A stretch of DNA of 64,000 nt, taken from Aquatica leii (taxonomy: Eukaryota > Arthropoda > Insecta > Coleoptera > Lampyridae). Under the pieces are notes generated by a model. That model did no database searches, was not told the DNA's origin, and was given only the letters and a program-made list of their open reading frames with translations. Position numbers and translations under genes: made by a program. Where the stretch lies: NCBI GenBank assembly GCA_035610365.1, contig CM069433.1:172686882-172750881 (forward strand), read 5' to 3'. Positions 37,610 through 49,589 of the stretch are shown piece after piece; positions within the stretch are counted from its first letter, which is position 1; the number at the start of each line of letters is the position of its first letter.

Positions 37610-38570
37610 TAATTTTCTTGGTAAACATCTACGACGGGAATAATTTTTCTTTCTCTGTTGGAGCGAAGAAATTTAACGGTGATGAACTCGTTATTTACAT
37701 CTTAGATAAAACCAATTCGGCTTCTTTATCTGTTTCATACTGAATTTCAAAAAAATCTCATTTTTTTAAATTTTCCAGTTCCAAGTCAACGTCTTGGTCA
37801 TCAGAAAAAGATGATAACGAATCGGATGCATGATCCACCGCTTGATGCTCATCGATCCTTGATGAGGATTACCAGCTTCAGCAAAATTTTCTTGCGGCAC
37901 GCTTTTTCCCGGTTTAATGAAAAAATTTCTCTTTTTTGTAATTGTTGGTTTGCCGGCATTTCTGCTATAACTTATCAAATCGATCAAAAAAGTTATCTAA
38001 TTGTAGGGATTGTGATCTTGACCTATTGATTTTAGAAACTGCTTTAAAACTTAATTTCTATCAAGTGGAATAAGTTCTGTGCCCAAAAATCCCTTTCTAA
38101 TATTTTGACTTATCGTATCAAGCGTTTTTTTAACAAAGACGGAAAATATTGCTTTGATATAGGGTTCTTATATTTTATCTCTTAATCTAGGTCAGATGAG
38201 TAGATGAGGATAGTTTATGTTATTTTCTTGACAAAGTTGATTGACTTTATATGAAAGACGACTACACAGATTATAACCAATTAAAACTCTTAGAGCAGGT
38301 TGCTTTTTGAAATATGGAAGGGCAATACTTGTAAACCAGTTTTCAAAGAGAGTTTGGCCAAACCAACAGCTGGAATTTCTGCCGCACCGTGCTTTTTTTT
38401 GGCCCATTCGACATCCAAGTATCACAGATATGCTCATGTACCCCCAACACTTCCTGTAAACATAACCGATGTGAAGATTTTTGTCAAACCAATAATCCGT
38501 TTAGGACGTCGGGTTTTTCGTCTTATCACTTTTTACGGTCCAGGACGTTGAAGCCCTTGGCCGTCGGGTT
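37610..38570 (-). pseudogene. pogo/CENP-B-type DDE transposase remnant, C-terminal half
   Basis: On the - strand the pieces follow family order. A ..DTWMSNGPKK segment (about 38440) precedes WF...ALPYFKK.PALRVLIGYNLCSRLS (about 38350-38250), where the second catalytic D of V.L.DN reads Y. Then come LCQENNI (about 38220), NIRKGFLG...PLDRN.VLKQF (about 38110-38040), and a polar tail to about 37690. The frames shift between pieces. It abuts the truncated end of the Copia fossil and may have landed there. Confidence 0.62.
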
Positions 38571-38599
38571 GTATATAGAGTTAAGCTCTACATGTCTTA

Positions 38600-41350
38600 A
38601 GAAGGTTTACAAATCAAAATTTAAATTGATTATTGTGTGTTAGATACTTATTTTTGCACAACCTCTGCGTCAGGACATTTTTATGTCGTGATAAAAAATA
38701 ATTTGCCTAGTCATAAATTTGGTTTGTAACTACGTTATAAAGTAATAGTTTAAAACTTGTATTTTTCTAAATGCATGGATAATGTCATCAGTCGTGTAAC
38801 TTTATTACTTTGTTAAAGAACAAGCCGGACGTATGTTACTACATAAAAAGAACATCGTTTATAATAATCATAATGTTGATTTATGTTATCAATTTTCTTC
38901 TCAGGTTTGTTTTTATACATGAGCAATAAGTTATTTTGCATGATTTTTTTGTGGCATTTTTACAATACGCTTGTGTAGAATCAAAAATTTAATAATTGTA
39001 CTCTAAAAATACTTATTATGCATATTTGGCTTTATTTTTACAGTTTTTTTAAATTTATTTCAGTATTTTGATTAACCAAGTCACCTTATTTAAAGATGTT
39101 ACAAGAATTTTTTCGTAACTTAAATGCTCCAACTAGCTCGGTATGATTCGGCTCAAAATAAATTAAAAAGGCGCCAAGGCAAGTAAATAGCACCCAATAA
39201 AGACCTTGTTTAAATATGTCTATTATTAAAAGAAACATTTTTTACAAAACACAGATTCTAACAATTATATACTTATTTCTAACAAGAGAGAAAATAGGAC
39301 TCGACAATCCACAATAAATTATAATAATAAATTGCAAAAAAAGATAAAAGCATCAGCACAAAAACTTATCAAACTGATAATTCTTTGTTACAAGTAGTAA
39401 CGTTTGCTACTTCCTTCTATTTGATTTTAGAACAAATTATGCGTGGTATATAGATTTATATACAACGGTTCTGTTATGTATCTATATTTAGCTGTGACTA
39501 CGTTCAAATGTTTAAGGAACCTTGACGGATATCACGTCAATGTACTCAAACGACAATACATAACATTAAAAATGATTTCAAGTTTGCGACTAACAGTAAA
39601 ATTGAGTCAGTACGATCTACGTTATGATTACATATAATAAATGTTTCGTTTAAGGCTTACGGTAAACTAATATAATTGAATACAATTAAGTACAAGCAAA
39701 ATAGTAGCTGACATAATTAATTAGAGAATTAAATACAGTCCCAAAAAATTATACGCTATGCTAGGTAAGGTGCATAAAGCTAATTGACTAATTAAAAAAA
39801 TATAAAACAAAAGACAAATTATACAATCCTAAGAATTCAGAAAAGGTTTGAGTAATCTTTTGTCATCTCTGATTTACTAAATAATGTGGAATCGCGCTCA
39901 TTCCCACTACTAAAAGTGATTTAAAACCAATAGCGGTGCGCAAACCAGTGCAGTCGTGAATTTCAATTTAAAATAATATTTTTGACGAATACAAAATAAC
40001 GACATCTAACGTTATCTTGAAAAGAATCTACAGTTCTTAGAATAGCAGCTCAATTGAATACATCTTATGTAATGACATGCTTGCACTGTATAAGTAGATA
40101 ATAAAGTGACAATTCTTATAAATAATGTAATAAAACTACATTAATTTTTCATATTTTTTTATTCTGTTATTATGTAAACATTTTATTAATTATTACTTTT
40201 TAAAAAGAGTTCAAAAAAGTTTTTAACATATAAAGTGACTTTTTTAATACAAAATCAAAACTCTGATTATCACTTTCTTTGTTTATAGAAGTTTACTAGT
40301 GGTCAAAAATTGTATAATTTCGTTTGATGTAAATTGCAAAAAAGAATTTAAACCACTTCAAAGCAACACAAAATATAAATTATTAAAAAACATAAAGAAT
40401 TTAATCTTTTTTTATCGATCTGCAATAGTTTCCATTTTACAAAATTTTATTATACAGAATGAATTTTTAATAAAAATTTTTTTTTGTAGGATCGTTTATA
40501 TTTTTACAACTTCAAACGATTACATTTTTATTCTTTTCAATATCTTTGTTTCTGCTTGAATTTCTAAATTATTTATATAAACAGAACGAAGTATTTTATT
40601 TTCAAAGAGAAACGTAGAGGGCACGTTTCTTTTTATTTTTTCTTTTTCGTAGGGTTAACAATTTACAAATTATGCAAGAAAGGAGACCTATAAATGTTGT
40701 AATTTAAAAATTTAATTTGTAAAACCGTTTCCTGTAAAAGTAACTTACATTAAATGGTTTTATACTAAAACATTTGATAAATGTTAATGGTGTAAATGAC
40801 ATGGTTTTTTATTTAACCGCTTTTGATTATAATTGTTGTAACCTGTTAAAGTTTTGGTTTTGTTTAAACAATTCATTATAATAATCAATTAATATAAAAA
40901 CCTTTTGATAAAAATGTTGCATTTGCTAAAGTAACAGTGTTTTCACACGCATTATTTTTATTCAATTTGAAACATATAAGAAACTAAATTATTGGTTATT
41001 TTAAAAAAAATTTTAGTCAGATATTCTAACGTTCTTGTACTTAATTTTAATTTACTGTTTTATGGCAAATTGTTTTTATAAAATGAATTGTATACTGTAA
41101 ATAATCATGCTAAAATCAGAAATAGTTATTTATTGAACGAGTTCTTGTGTAAGTTGAGCATTTTTTTACCAGTATAAAAAAAAATGCATAAATTAGATAA
41201 GAACGAGTTGAGCACAACCTTTAATTCCTCGAACAAAAAAATAATCAATCACATATCTAATGCGTTTGAGCACATCTTTATTAGATTCTTCATTTCATCT
41301 AAATTTTGCTATCTCTTTAGTCAATTTCGTCAAAGGTTTGGCAATATTAA
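38600..41350. other. AT-rich intron sequence, nothing recognised
   Basis: About 2.7 kb with short chance frames and no element ends recognised. Confidence 0.45.
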
Positions 41351-41354
41351 TAAT

Positions 41355-42684
41355 CAGTGGCGGCTTCCCTATTAGTCATTTGGTCAATGACCCCCCAAAA
41401 AAATGAATAAGAGAGTTATTTTATTTATATGTATTGTACTTACTTAAAATTACAGAAAATTTGCGTTTAAATGAAATTATCAGCGTTTGAATTTCATGCA
41501 TTACAATAATTGTCAATTTAAGCTTGCGAAAGCTGACACGTACACGTGTCCGCATGTATATTATATTAAGGTCGAACCGTAAATGACAGTTATTGTAATC
41601 AAGAGTGAGACATACATAATACAATTTTATGCGAATTAGAAAAGAAGATAAGTAAATGTTTCAATGCTTTCGTGCGGCCTTCAGCCGGGCCGCCTACTCA
41701 GTACAATTATCTTTGAGTGCAATGCTTACGTGACTTATGTCATTTATTATTATCTTTGCAGCACGAGTGTTTAAAACACAGAGGCTGGAATGCACATTTC
41801 TTATCACATATGACAAACTTTTAAGGCGATTTTCTGAATTAATCGATATTATTTATTTGTAAGGACGACTTATCGTTTTTGTTTTATAATAACGGTGGTA
41901 AAAGACAATAAAAAATTAATAGCTAATAATAGTTTACACATTTAGAATTTAAATTTAATGCTCGTTCTTAGCCTTTACTTTAAATTCGACAGACCAGTAA
42001 ACTTAAAAATAAAGAAGTCAACCGTAATTTTAAAGAATCTATGTATGATTCGTTAGATTGGATTTGTGGATTTGAAACAAATAATAGATTTTACTGTTTT
42101 GTATGTTTGCGGTTTTCACATAATACATTAATCATTATGGTGTAAAAATAAGGTTACGGATTTACAGCATTTAAAAAAAAAGTAAAAAACACTCATCGGT
42201 GAATGGGATAAAAAATTGTATGAGTTATGCTCTTGGTAGCGTTAATATTCGCTTACAATTGGACAGCGATTGCCGAAAAACTCAATCAAAAATCACAGTG
42301 AAAATGTTTGTAAAAATGGACACATATAATAAATAAAATAATTGATTGACTTTACCTATGACTACAGTGGAAAAAGAGCGATGTTTCTCTACGTTAAAAA
42401 TTATTAAAAAAATTTTACGCAATCGGCAATACTAGGAGACAAGAATGATTGTGCGGATTTCTATGCCAAGCATTGAAAAATCTTCCACTGAGAACATTGT
42501 AAATTTTAATGAGCTTGTTACTGATTATCTGGGTACATGTAAAGAGAGGCGAATATCTTAAATCTTAAATATAATTGATCTTAAATATAAATCGCGTTAC
42601 TGTAAGAATGTTTTTTTAAACTTTGTGCAATGATTGTATGTTTTTTAATGACCCTCTTGTATGATTGACCATCAGCCGCCATTG
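41355..42684 (+). mobile_element. hAT transposon, TTF/zinc-finger (ZMYM1-like) type, internally deleted
   Basis: CAGTGGCGGCT on the left faces CAATGGCGGCT read inward from the right end. Flanking octamers TTAATAAT and GTAATAAT differ at one base, consistent with an aged 8-bp duplication. Inside, near 42050-42120, a CFVCLRF-like segment resembles the TTF-type finger of DUF4371-type hATs. EKERCFSTLKIIKK..LR (about 42370-42420) matches the C-terminal dimerisation block. The central catalytic region is gone. Confidence 0.75.
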
Positions 42685-43078
42685 GTAATAATAATAAATC
42701 CAGGTACAAATCGTCAATAGTAGGTACACAACCCAAGAAAACTGCAAAATTGATGCTTGTCGATTAGTTTTGGCCATGCTTTTTAGTCACTTTATTAAAC
42801 TGTCTATTGTCTACGCAAAAGCTTGTTGATCAATACTTCTTCTTTACTAGTACCACTAGAGATCCCTATGGACTACCTCAAGGTTTAATTACATTTTTTT
42901 CCCATATCGTATCGGGCGAGCGTCGCTGGTATTAATTTTGTGCTTCTCCACATCAGTTCTTTCTTTAGAACACATGTTGGTACTGCTTGATCAACAATTT
43001 AACTAAATAAATAAATTTATTTTAAGTATAAACTTTTTATGAAACAAGAAAGCGTTTTCAAATTTTTAATATGGAAAT
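42685..43078. other. Unassigned DNA between two hAT ends
   Basis: May be the body of a second, deleted copy of the preceding hAT family; its left end was not found. Confidence 0.35.
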
Positions 43079-43113
43079 CACCCTCTTGAAGCAATAACTA
43101 CCAGCCGCCTCTG
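43079..43113. repeat. Solo right end of the same hAT family
   Basis: Read inward from 43113 the sequence is CAGAGGCGGCTGGTAG..., then CAAGAGGGTG, paralleling the right end of the 41355-42684 element (CAATGGCGGCTGATGG..., then CAAGAGGGTC). Confidence 0.55.
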
Positions 43114-43129
43114 CTTTTTTAATTAAGTA

Positions 43130-44500
43130 AGAACAAGTATATTACAGACTGTTACAGAAACTGGCATACAAATTTCCAAAAGCGAATCAATTGTATTATC
43201 CACCTAGTTGGAATACTAATAAAGTATCAGGAAAAGAAAGACTACAGTTTTCGCAGACGCAACGCAAATTCAAGCCTAAAAAAATCAGAAAACACCAGTG
43301 TAGTAAGATCTGATGCTTTCAACAAGACGGGTGTAAATGATTTTTATAAGAACCTTACAAAGATTCATATAAAGTATAAAATTCACTGCAGATTGCATTT
43401 ATAACTTTGATGAGTCAGGGATATCTACAGTGCTGAATACACTAAAGGTATTGGCTGAAATAAACCAAAAACCGTTTGAAAAAATTATTTCGGCTAGCGG
43501 TAATACTATTCCGCCTTTGTTTATTTTTTCCAAGGTACGTTTTTAGGATCATTTTATGGCGAGTGGTCCAGAAGGCAGTGCCTACTAAGAGTGGTTCGAT
43601 AAATTCCAGTATATTCTTAGAGATTTTTAAACGAATCCAAAAAAAACATTTTTTTCTAAGAACAATCCGATTTTGCTTTTAGTCGACAATCACAAAAGTC
43701 ATGTTACAGTAGAAGCCGTAAACCGTTCTTTCAAAAAACCGTAAACTACGCCCATGAAAATGGCATCAGCTATCTGTCGTTCCCACTCCACACAACACAT
43801 CGATTTCAACTTTTAGATGTGGAAATATTTGTACCTATAAATTGATTGATGAATAATTGGCACGTAAATAATTCGGAAAAAGACTCTTAATATATACAAT
43901 ATTCCAAAACTGGCCAAGATTGCCTTTTTTGAATCGTTCAACTGTAAAAATATTACAAGTGCGTTTGAGAAGACTAGAATATGGACATTCAATAAACTGC
44001 ATTTTTTAACTTGCTGCAGGATTAATAACGCCAGAAATCATTCGGCCATATCCTAAAGTAGACAGGACTGTATCTAAAAAATCAAACAAAAGAAAAAATT
44101 ATGGAAAATCGAAGATATGTACAGAAAATAGATCTAAAAAAATATATAAGACAAAAGAGTTGGAAAAACAAAAACAAGACAGAAAACACAAGGCTAAGAA
44201 AATGAAGCGGGCGTTAAATTTAGTGTCAGATACAAATGTGATGGAACTAAATCCAAAGAAACAGAAGAGACTGACAGGGAAGATGAGAATAATATGAATT
44301 TAAGAAAAAGTTCTTGCTCCCCATTTGACGAAATAGTAGAAGAATCTTATATAGAGAGTAAACCTCCAGTTTTGACCGCAAGCATTAACGGAAACTGCTT
44401 TGTATTAGTAAAGCTTAAGAAGCAAAGGGCTATTTTACATTACGTTGAACAGGTGGAAAAAAATACAGTTCCACTAAATATAAAGTTTTATATCTGAAAA
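43130..44500 (+). pseudogene. pogo/CENP-B-type (DDE_1) transposase remnant
   Basis: In order: a degraded N-terminal helix-turn-helix flank; YNFDESGIST (about 43400, first catalytic D within the N-D-E-(S/T)-G motif); ISASGNTIPPLFIFSKVRF (about 43485-43545) with DHFMASGPEGSAY after it; and LLLVDNHKSHVT (about 43675-43705), the second catalytic D in DNH.SH. A C-terminal basic region (KQKQDRKHKAKKMKR near 44170) and a tail frame at 44294-44497 follow. Frame changes separate the blocks. It differs from the 37.6 kb remnant, which has a different motif series. Confidence 0.72.
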
Positions 44501-44529
44501 AAAAAAGCCAGGAACCTGGAAATTTGTCT

Positions 44530-45060
44530 TTCCTACAAGCAAAGATGTAGGAACGGTAGATGTAGTCTGTATACTTGCACAATCCAAATTTGCTGTTACA
44601 GCAAGAACAGCTAACATATTTAGGTTGTTAACTAAATTGTTACTTAATTATAAAGTTGATTCCTATAATGACACAAAGAGAACATTTAATAAAAAGTGTT
44701 AAATTATCAATTTTATTATTATTGGAGATACGAAGTTGGTTAAATTGGCAAATATTTAGAATTTTTTCTCACGATTGCACTGATCTAATTAGAAAAAGAT
44801 TTTCACATTAGGTTATCAAGATACTTAGTAAAGTAACATTTTTTTAATGAAAGACCTTGTATATTTTTAAATATTTTCAGAGAAAACCAAACTTTGAATA
44901 AAATAGTTTAACACGTAACTACTTTAAAATTAGTAATAAAGGAGCTACAAGCCGTAAAATATTTAATTTATTAAAATCCGAATTTTTCCGCTGTCTTATT
45001 TCCGTAACTTCTAAAAATTTAGTAAATTTAAAAACAAACAAAGTAGAACTATATAACAAA
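44530..45060. other. AT-rich spacer
   Basis: No coding. GAAAGACCTTGTATA near 44850-44864 resembles the right end of the TA-flanked MITE at 47567-47749 and may be a worn solo end. Confidence 0.4.
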
Positions 45061-45064
45061 TGTT

Positions 45065-45990
45065 GATACACGTCTCATTCTTGCTCCAGAGCCCTTTTAT
45101 GCACCTTCCTTGTAGCATTTACAATGTTGTACCTATGGATCTTATTTATAGCGTTAGTAATCGAGTCTTGCAGTTCGTTTACGTTTTGATAACGCTGTTT
45201 GTAAACTTTGCCTTTCAGAAAACCTCAAAAATAGAAATCCAGAGGAGTCATATCATGAGAACGAGGTGGCCATAAGATAGGTCCACGTGTAGTAATCCAA
45301 CGGTTTTGGAGGAATTTCCTTAGAACGTTAGCAACATTCTGGGAATTATGTTAGGAAGCCTCATCTTGCTGAAAGATAATATGCTGCCGATAAGTCAAGT
45401 TTACGTTACTTAAGAACTTCTTGATGGTATTCCTTAATAATTTTATGTAACGCTGAGATGTAAGTGTTCCATTGTCCCCACGACTTTTGATTTAATAAGG
45501 TCACACCAAACATGATAATGACGCAAAGAATTGTCGCAACTCAAATAATACCGATTTATTCAATTAAACATTGGCTTTGTCATTCCATTAAATTGAGCTC
45601 AGAATATCTGATTTTTTTCTGACAGCGTTAATTAACCACTAGCAAAATTGAAATCGCTTTTCTTGGTGTCATTTGAGAAAGCCAGTATTTCTAGGGGCAT
45701 ATTTATTCTTACGCAAATTATGATACACAGTTTCAATAGATACTGAAACGTCACGGGCGCAATCTCTTACTGAACTTTTACGAAATTTGCTATAGCATTT
45801 ATTTCAGTTTTCTCGTCAATACCAAATTGTATTTTAACCGCGGCTTTAACAAACTAATTCGTTTGATTGAAAATTTCGATAATGCATTAAAAAATATCTT
45901 CTATTACGCAAATTTCTTTCAGGAACAATTCTCCATAATGTTCAAAAGAAAAATCATGTATCGTATTTTTCTAAATGGGAAACTGCCACC
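45065..45990 (-). pseudogene. IS630-Tc1-mariner superfamily transposase remnant
   Basis: On the - strand QHIIFQQDEAS (about 45375-45350) and LWPPRSHDMTPLDFYF (about 45270-45225) match the second catalytic D block (FQQDGAP.H) and the WPPRSPDLTPLDFFLWG block with the third acidic residue. The tail KGKVYKQ...LQDSITNAI (to about 45130) follows family order. Upstream pieces up to about 45990 carry weaker N-terminal similarity. A stop replaces the tryptophan after TPLDFYF. Ends were not located. Confidence 0.72.
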
Positions 45991-46121
45991 TTCAATAGTT
46001 TTTACTAATTTTATCTTACAATAAAATGTACTTAATTTTAGATAAAAATTAGATAAATTATGACAGACTTCCTTTATTTAAAGTATCAGTCTCACGCGTT
46101 TTATAAGATCTTTCTAATAAA

Positions 46122-47450
46122 CAGTGTGGCGGATTTAACAGGACGGCAAAGAGCAATTGCCGCCTCTAAAATTTCTTCAAAAATCAGATATTTGTCATCA
46201 ACTTAATTGACAAATAAGCAACGAGACAAACAAATGGCGCACGATTCTGAAAATACTTTTAGACATTTTAAAAACTTGATCTGCTTTGGGCGTTGCTTTT
46301 CGAGGTCACAGGGAGACCTTAGAGAAAGTGAATTATCCTAGAATGTATTTGTCAATAATTCAGTTGAATCATAATCCAATCCATCAGGCACATATTGAAT
46401 GCTTACAGTGAATCAAATATTTGAGTAAAACAATTACTTTTGAATTACTGAATATTTTGGCAAATGAAACCAAGAAAGCTACTGTTAACGAATGTAAAAG
46501 TGCAAAATTTTTTGCATTAATTGCTGACTCTAGAACAGATGTTGCACATCTAGATCAAATGACTATTTTATTATGTTACTTTGTGATTGAGGATAAAGAA
46601 ACTGTCCTAAAATATGTATAAAAGAGAGGTTTCTATACTTCGTACAATTACAAAAGAGAGATGCTGCATCTATTTGTAACGTAATCACCTACAATTTTAT
46701 ATAATTTTTAGAAAAAATATGTGTGTGGTCAAGGATATGACGGTGCCGCTGTCATGTTAGGGAATCGCGTTGGTGTTCATACGAAAATGAAAGAATTTAT
46801 TGGCGATGGATCATTCCTTTCGTATGTTCACTATGCTAGTCATTAAATGAATTTGGTTTTAATACATGCAACAGAAGATAATGCTAGTCCATCAATAAAA
46901 GTATTTTTTGCAACAATTCAAAGCATATTCAAATATTTTTCGCAATCTCATTGTTGATGGGACGCAATTGTAGAGGAACGCAAAAATCCGTCGAAAAATT
47001 CAAGTTTTGGTATTCAGCTTCTCACTCTCTCATTAAGAAAAGATATATTTGAATCAAACGTTGAAACAGAAACAGGTGCACTTCTTGATCAAGATGGTCA
47101 AATGTCATCACGTGACAGGGTTCTTCATATCAAAGGTCTAAGTACAACACGTTGGGCTACACGATTGAAAACTGTAGAAGCGATAATTCAGAATTTTGAA
47201 TGCATCATAGGGGCATTCAGTACTCAGCGTGATAAATACTGTAAAAGTGGGGGGAAATGCCGATTTTCCCATAATTCGAAACAACTTATTACATTATTTG
47301 AAGTTTATTATAATTGAAAACAGTTTAATAGACAGTTTCCCTAAGTTGTGCTGTTTATTTAGATTGTATTTAACACTGCCTATTAAGTACAGCTAGCGCT
47401 GAATGTGTCATGAGTTGACGCCTGGGCTTTTTTTGTTAAATCCGCCACTG
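46122..47450 (+). mobile_element. hAT transposon, DUF4371/ZMYM1-like, internally deleted
   Basis: The left end CAGTGTGGCGGATTTAACA and the inward-read right end CAGTGGCGGATTTAACA match apart from a 2-base gap. Flanks CTAATAAA and GTAATAAA differ at one base. Inside, FFALIADSRTDVAHLDQMTI (about 46505-46565) is the DUF4371 D..TD..H.DQ block. GQGYDGAAVMLGNRVGVHTK (about 46730-46790) is the following G.YDGA..M block. GLSTTRWATRLKTVEAI (about 47130-47185) matches the TRW.ar block. The C-terminal dimerisation part is absent and a few stops occur. Confidence 0.8.
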
Positions 47451-47566
47451 GTAATAAACTTAAAAGCATTAAAGGATTGTACATCTTTTAATTTCGATTT
47501 ATTCGTAGTTAGGTGTCCAACATAGTTAACTCAAAATTTGGTTTTCTTTCAAAATATGTGAAAATA

Positions 47567-47749
47567 TACAAGGTGTTCCTTTAAAAAATGTTATTTCATT
47601 GTTTATCTTGATAACCTGATCTGCAATTGTTGTTTTGGTTTATTACAATCGTTTAAAAAAATGCTTCAGATGTGCTAATTTAACCAATTTCATATTTTCA
47701 ATAATAACAAAGTTTCCAATAGTGTCAACTTTATTTGGAACACATTGTA
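47567..47749. mobile_element. TA-target MITE, 183 bp
   Basis: TACAAGGTGTTCC at the left faces TACAATGTGTTCC read inward from the right. TA stands on both sides (47565-47566 and 47750-47751). The size and TA target suggest a non-autonomous Tc1/mariner-superfamily element. Confidence 0.75.
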
Positions 47750-48139
47750 TATATAATTATGTTGCTACGAAAAAAATTGAAAAGCTTTTTTTCTGCTTTG
47801 TTTACCTTTTTCTTCTTTTTTTGCCGATTTTAAGCAATAGTGTATGTATTTAAATCAATACAATTTGTAATTATTCAAAATCATTATGCAAAAATGTTTT
47901 TGTTTGTACAATGTCAATTCGTTGTTTATTTGTTTATTTTGTTGTTTGGTGTACAAACAAATAATCCAAAGTTATGAAATTAATTTCAAATGGATTTTTT
48001 TGTTTTTTTACAGTGCTAACATATAACTATTAAAAATGACATACCGTTTGATGAGAAATCTAACATAATTTGCAAAATATTTAGTTTAATAAAGTCGAAA
48101 ATAGCAAGAGATAAGGTGAATATCCGACATAACCTTTCT

Positions 48140-48725
48140 TTATGAAATCCAACCAGGAAAAAATGCTGCAAGTGTATGCACATCAATTTATTCTTTTCTC
48201 GACGAAGACGTATTGTACGATATGTGTGCGTTTTGGTTTAAACGGTTTAAAAGCTGTAATTTCAGTTGAATCGACAAACAACACTCTGGAGACCCTCTGA
48301 AGTGCAAACAACTTGTAAAACAACTGTGAATAACGCAGAAAAAAATTTCCAAAAACCATAATGGAAAAGATTCAAAAAGAAGGGAAATTGGTTCTGCATG
48401 AATTCACTGAAATCAGCAAAAATCAACGAGTGACAGCGTGTTTTTCTCTAACCAATAAGCAGCGTAGAAAGTTTTTTTTTGTGGAGCATTGTTACGAGCG
48501 ACGAGAAATGGATACTCTATACTGATACTGATTATTTCTCAAAACAATTGCTACATAGCCAATGAAACCACGTTTATTGGTGATGTAACAATTGATTTCA
48601 GAAATAATCACTTGCTACATTTTTGATTTGCTTTGTGCAACCCGCCTTAAGACAATCCAAAACAAAAAAATCATGGGTAAATCTTGGCGAACCATCAACA
48701 TTTGCCGCAAAACCCGATTGTTTTT
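48140..48725 (+). pseudogene. mariner transposase remnant, interrupted by a MITE
   Basis: FWFKRFKSCNFS near 48235 matches the mariner (R)WF.RF..G.F.. block and KQHSGDPL near 48280 the GRP-type linker. MEKIQKEGK..LHE near 48360-48405 matches mariner's MEKIQ.LGKWVPHEL. SDEKWILY near 48500-48525 covers the first catalytic D. After a MITE copy, KSWVNLGEPSTFAAKPD (48668-48718) matches KSWV.PGEPS....KP. Stops and frameshifts occur; the C-terminus is missing. Confidence 0.85.
48527..48648. mobile_element. Truncated copy of the 158-bp MITE, inside mariner
   Basis: Nearly identical to about 51058-51180 of the intact copy, but lacks the left terminal repeat. It separates two parts of the mariner coding sequence. 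Confidence 0.85.
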
Positions 48726-49013
48726 TTTTAAGTAAACGATTTATTAGCATAAAATGCTACATTTGTACATATAAATATAAGTTTTAAAGAAGGTTAGTTG
48801 TTAAAATCACGTAAAAAAGTTACTGCGGGCTGCTATCAACCTCAATTAATCTATATATGTCAAGAATTACATTAAAAACGCACGTATTCTGACAAAAGAG
48901 AGTGTTCAGTAAAATTGTTGCATAATAACGCCAGGGCAAAAAACCTCCCAATATAAAAAATCGGATGCAAGACGCCTTGTCTGGTTTGCACTTTAAATCA
49001 TTGGATGAGTTAC

Positions 49014-49589
49014 TGTTCGGTATCCTCTGGATTATGTTAAGCATACACATTTATTTTATATATGTTCTATTTGATTTTAATATAATTTTATTAACCCTTT
49101 GTCGTGCAAACGTCCAAAAAAAAGTACTGTTTCTTGGTCATTGTAACCATATGGTTACGCCGACTTCAAATGCTTAAATTTTGAGTTCTGTGATAATAAG
49201 ACGGTCGGCGTCAGCGTTACCATACGGTTAAGGTGGGGAGTCATGCGCTGATTCGTTCGCGCGCAAAATTTCTAGTCTGTTGCATTTGAACGAACCGACC
49301 AGTTAGTGATGTTATGTGACCTGCGCAGTAAAAAATTGTGTATTTGAAACGAATTGTTCTGCATCATTTTGTTCTTACTTCCGTTTTTTTAGAATAGAAA
49401 TGTAAGGTCGTGACCGGTATGGGGGTACAAAATTTAGTGTAGCCATATGGTCACCGAAACCGATAAAGGGTTAAATATACATTAGACATCTTTATTACAA
49501 CGTTCTCTATTACAGTCAAAGATTACAGTGTTACCAACTTACATCAAACTACTATTTCATATTTTAAAACTAACTTCACTTATATAACA
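49014..49589 (-). repeat. 3' LTR of the Mag-like element, split by a piggyBac MITE
   Basis: Segments 49014-49094 and 49475-49589 together correspond to the 54653-54848 LTR; the rest is the MITE plus one TTAA copy. Confidence 0.88.
49095..49470. mobile_element. piggyBac-type MITE in the LTR, 376 bp
   Basis: TTAA flanks it exactly (49091-49094, 49471-49474) and the ends CCCTTTGTCG and CCCTTTATCG are inverted repeats. The intact LTR at 54653-54848 shows the empty site with one TTAA. Three internal copies of a CCATA(T/C)GGT(T/C)A motif lie near 49146, 49220 and 49443, probably subterminal binding sites. Confidence 0.92.

Noticed and set aside
41184-41375. 63-codon + strand frame before the 41.4 kb hAT
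   Set aside because: Runs into the hAT terminal repeat and shows no similarity; chance frame.
48820-49050. 76-codon - strand frame at the edge of the Mag-like 3' LTR
   Set aside because: Covers LTR and flank with no motif; chance frame.
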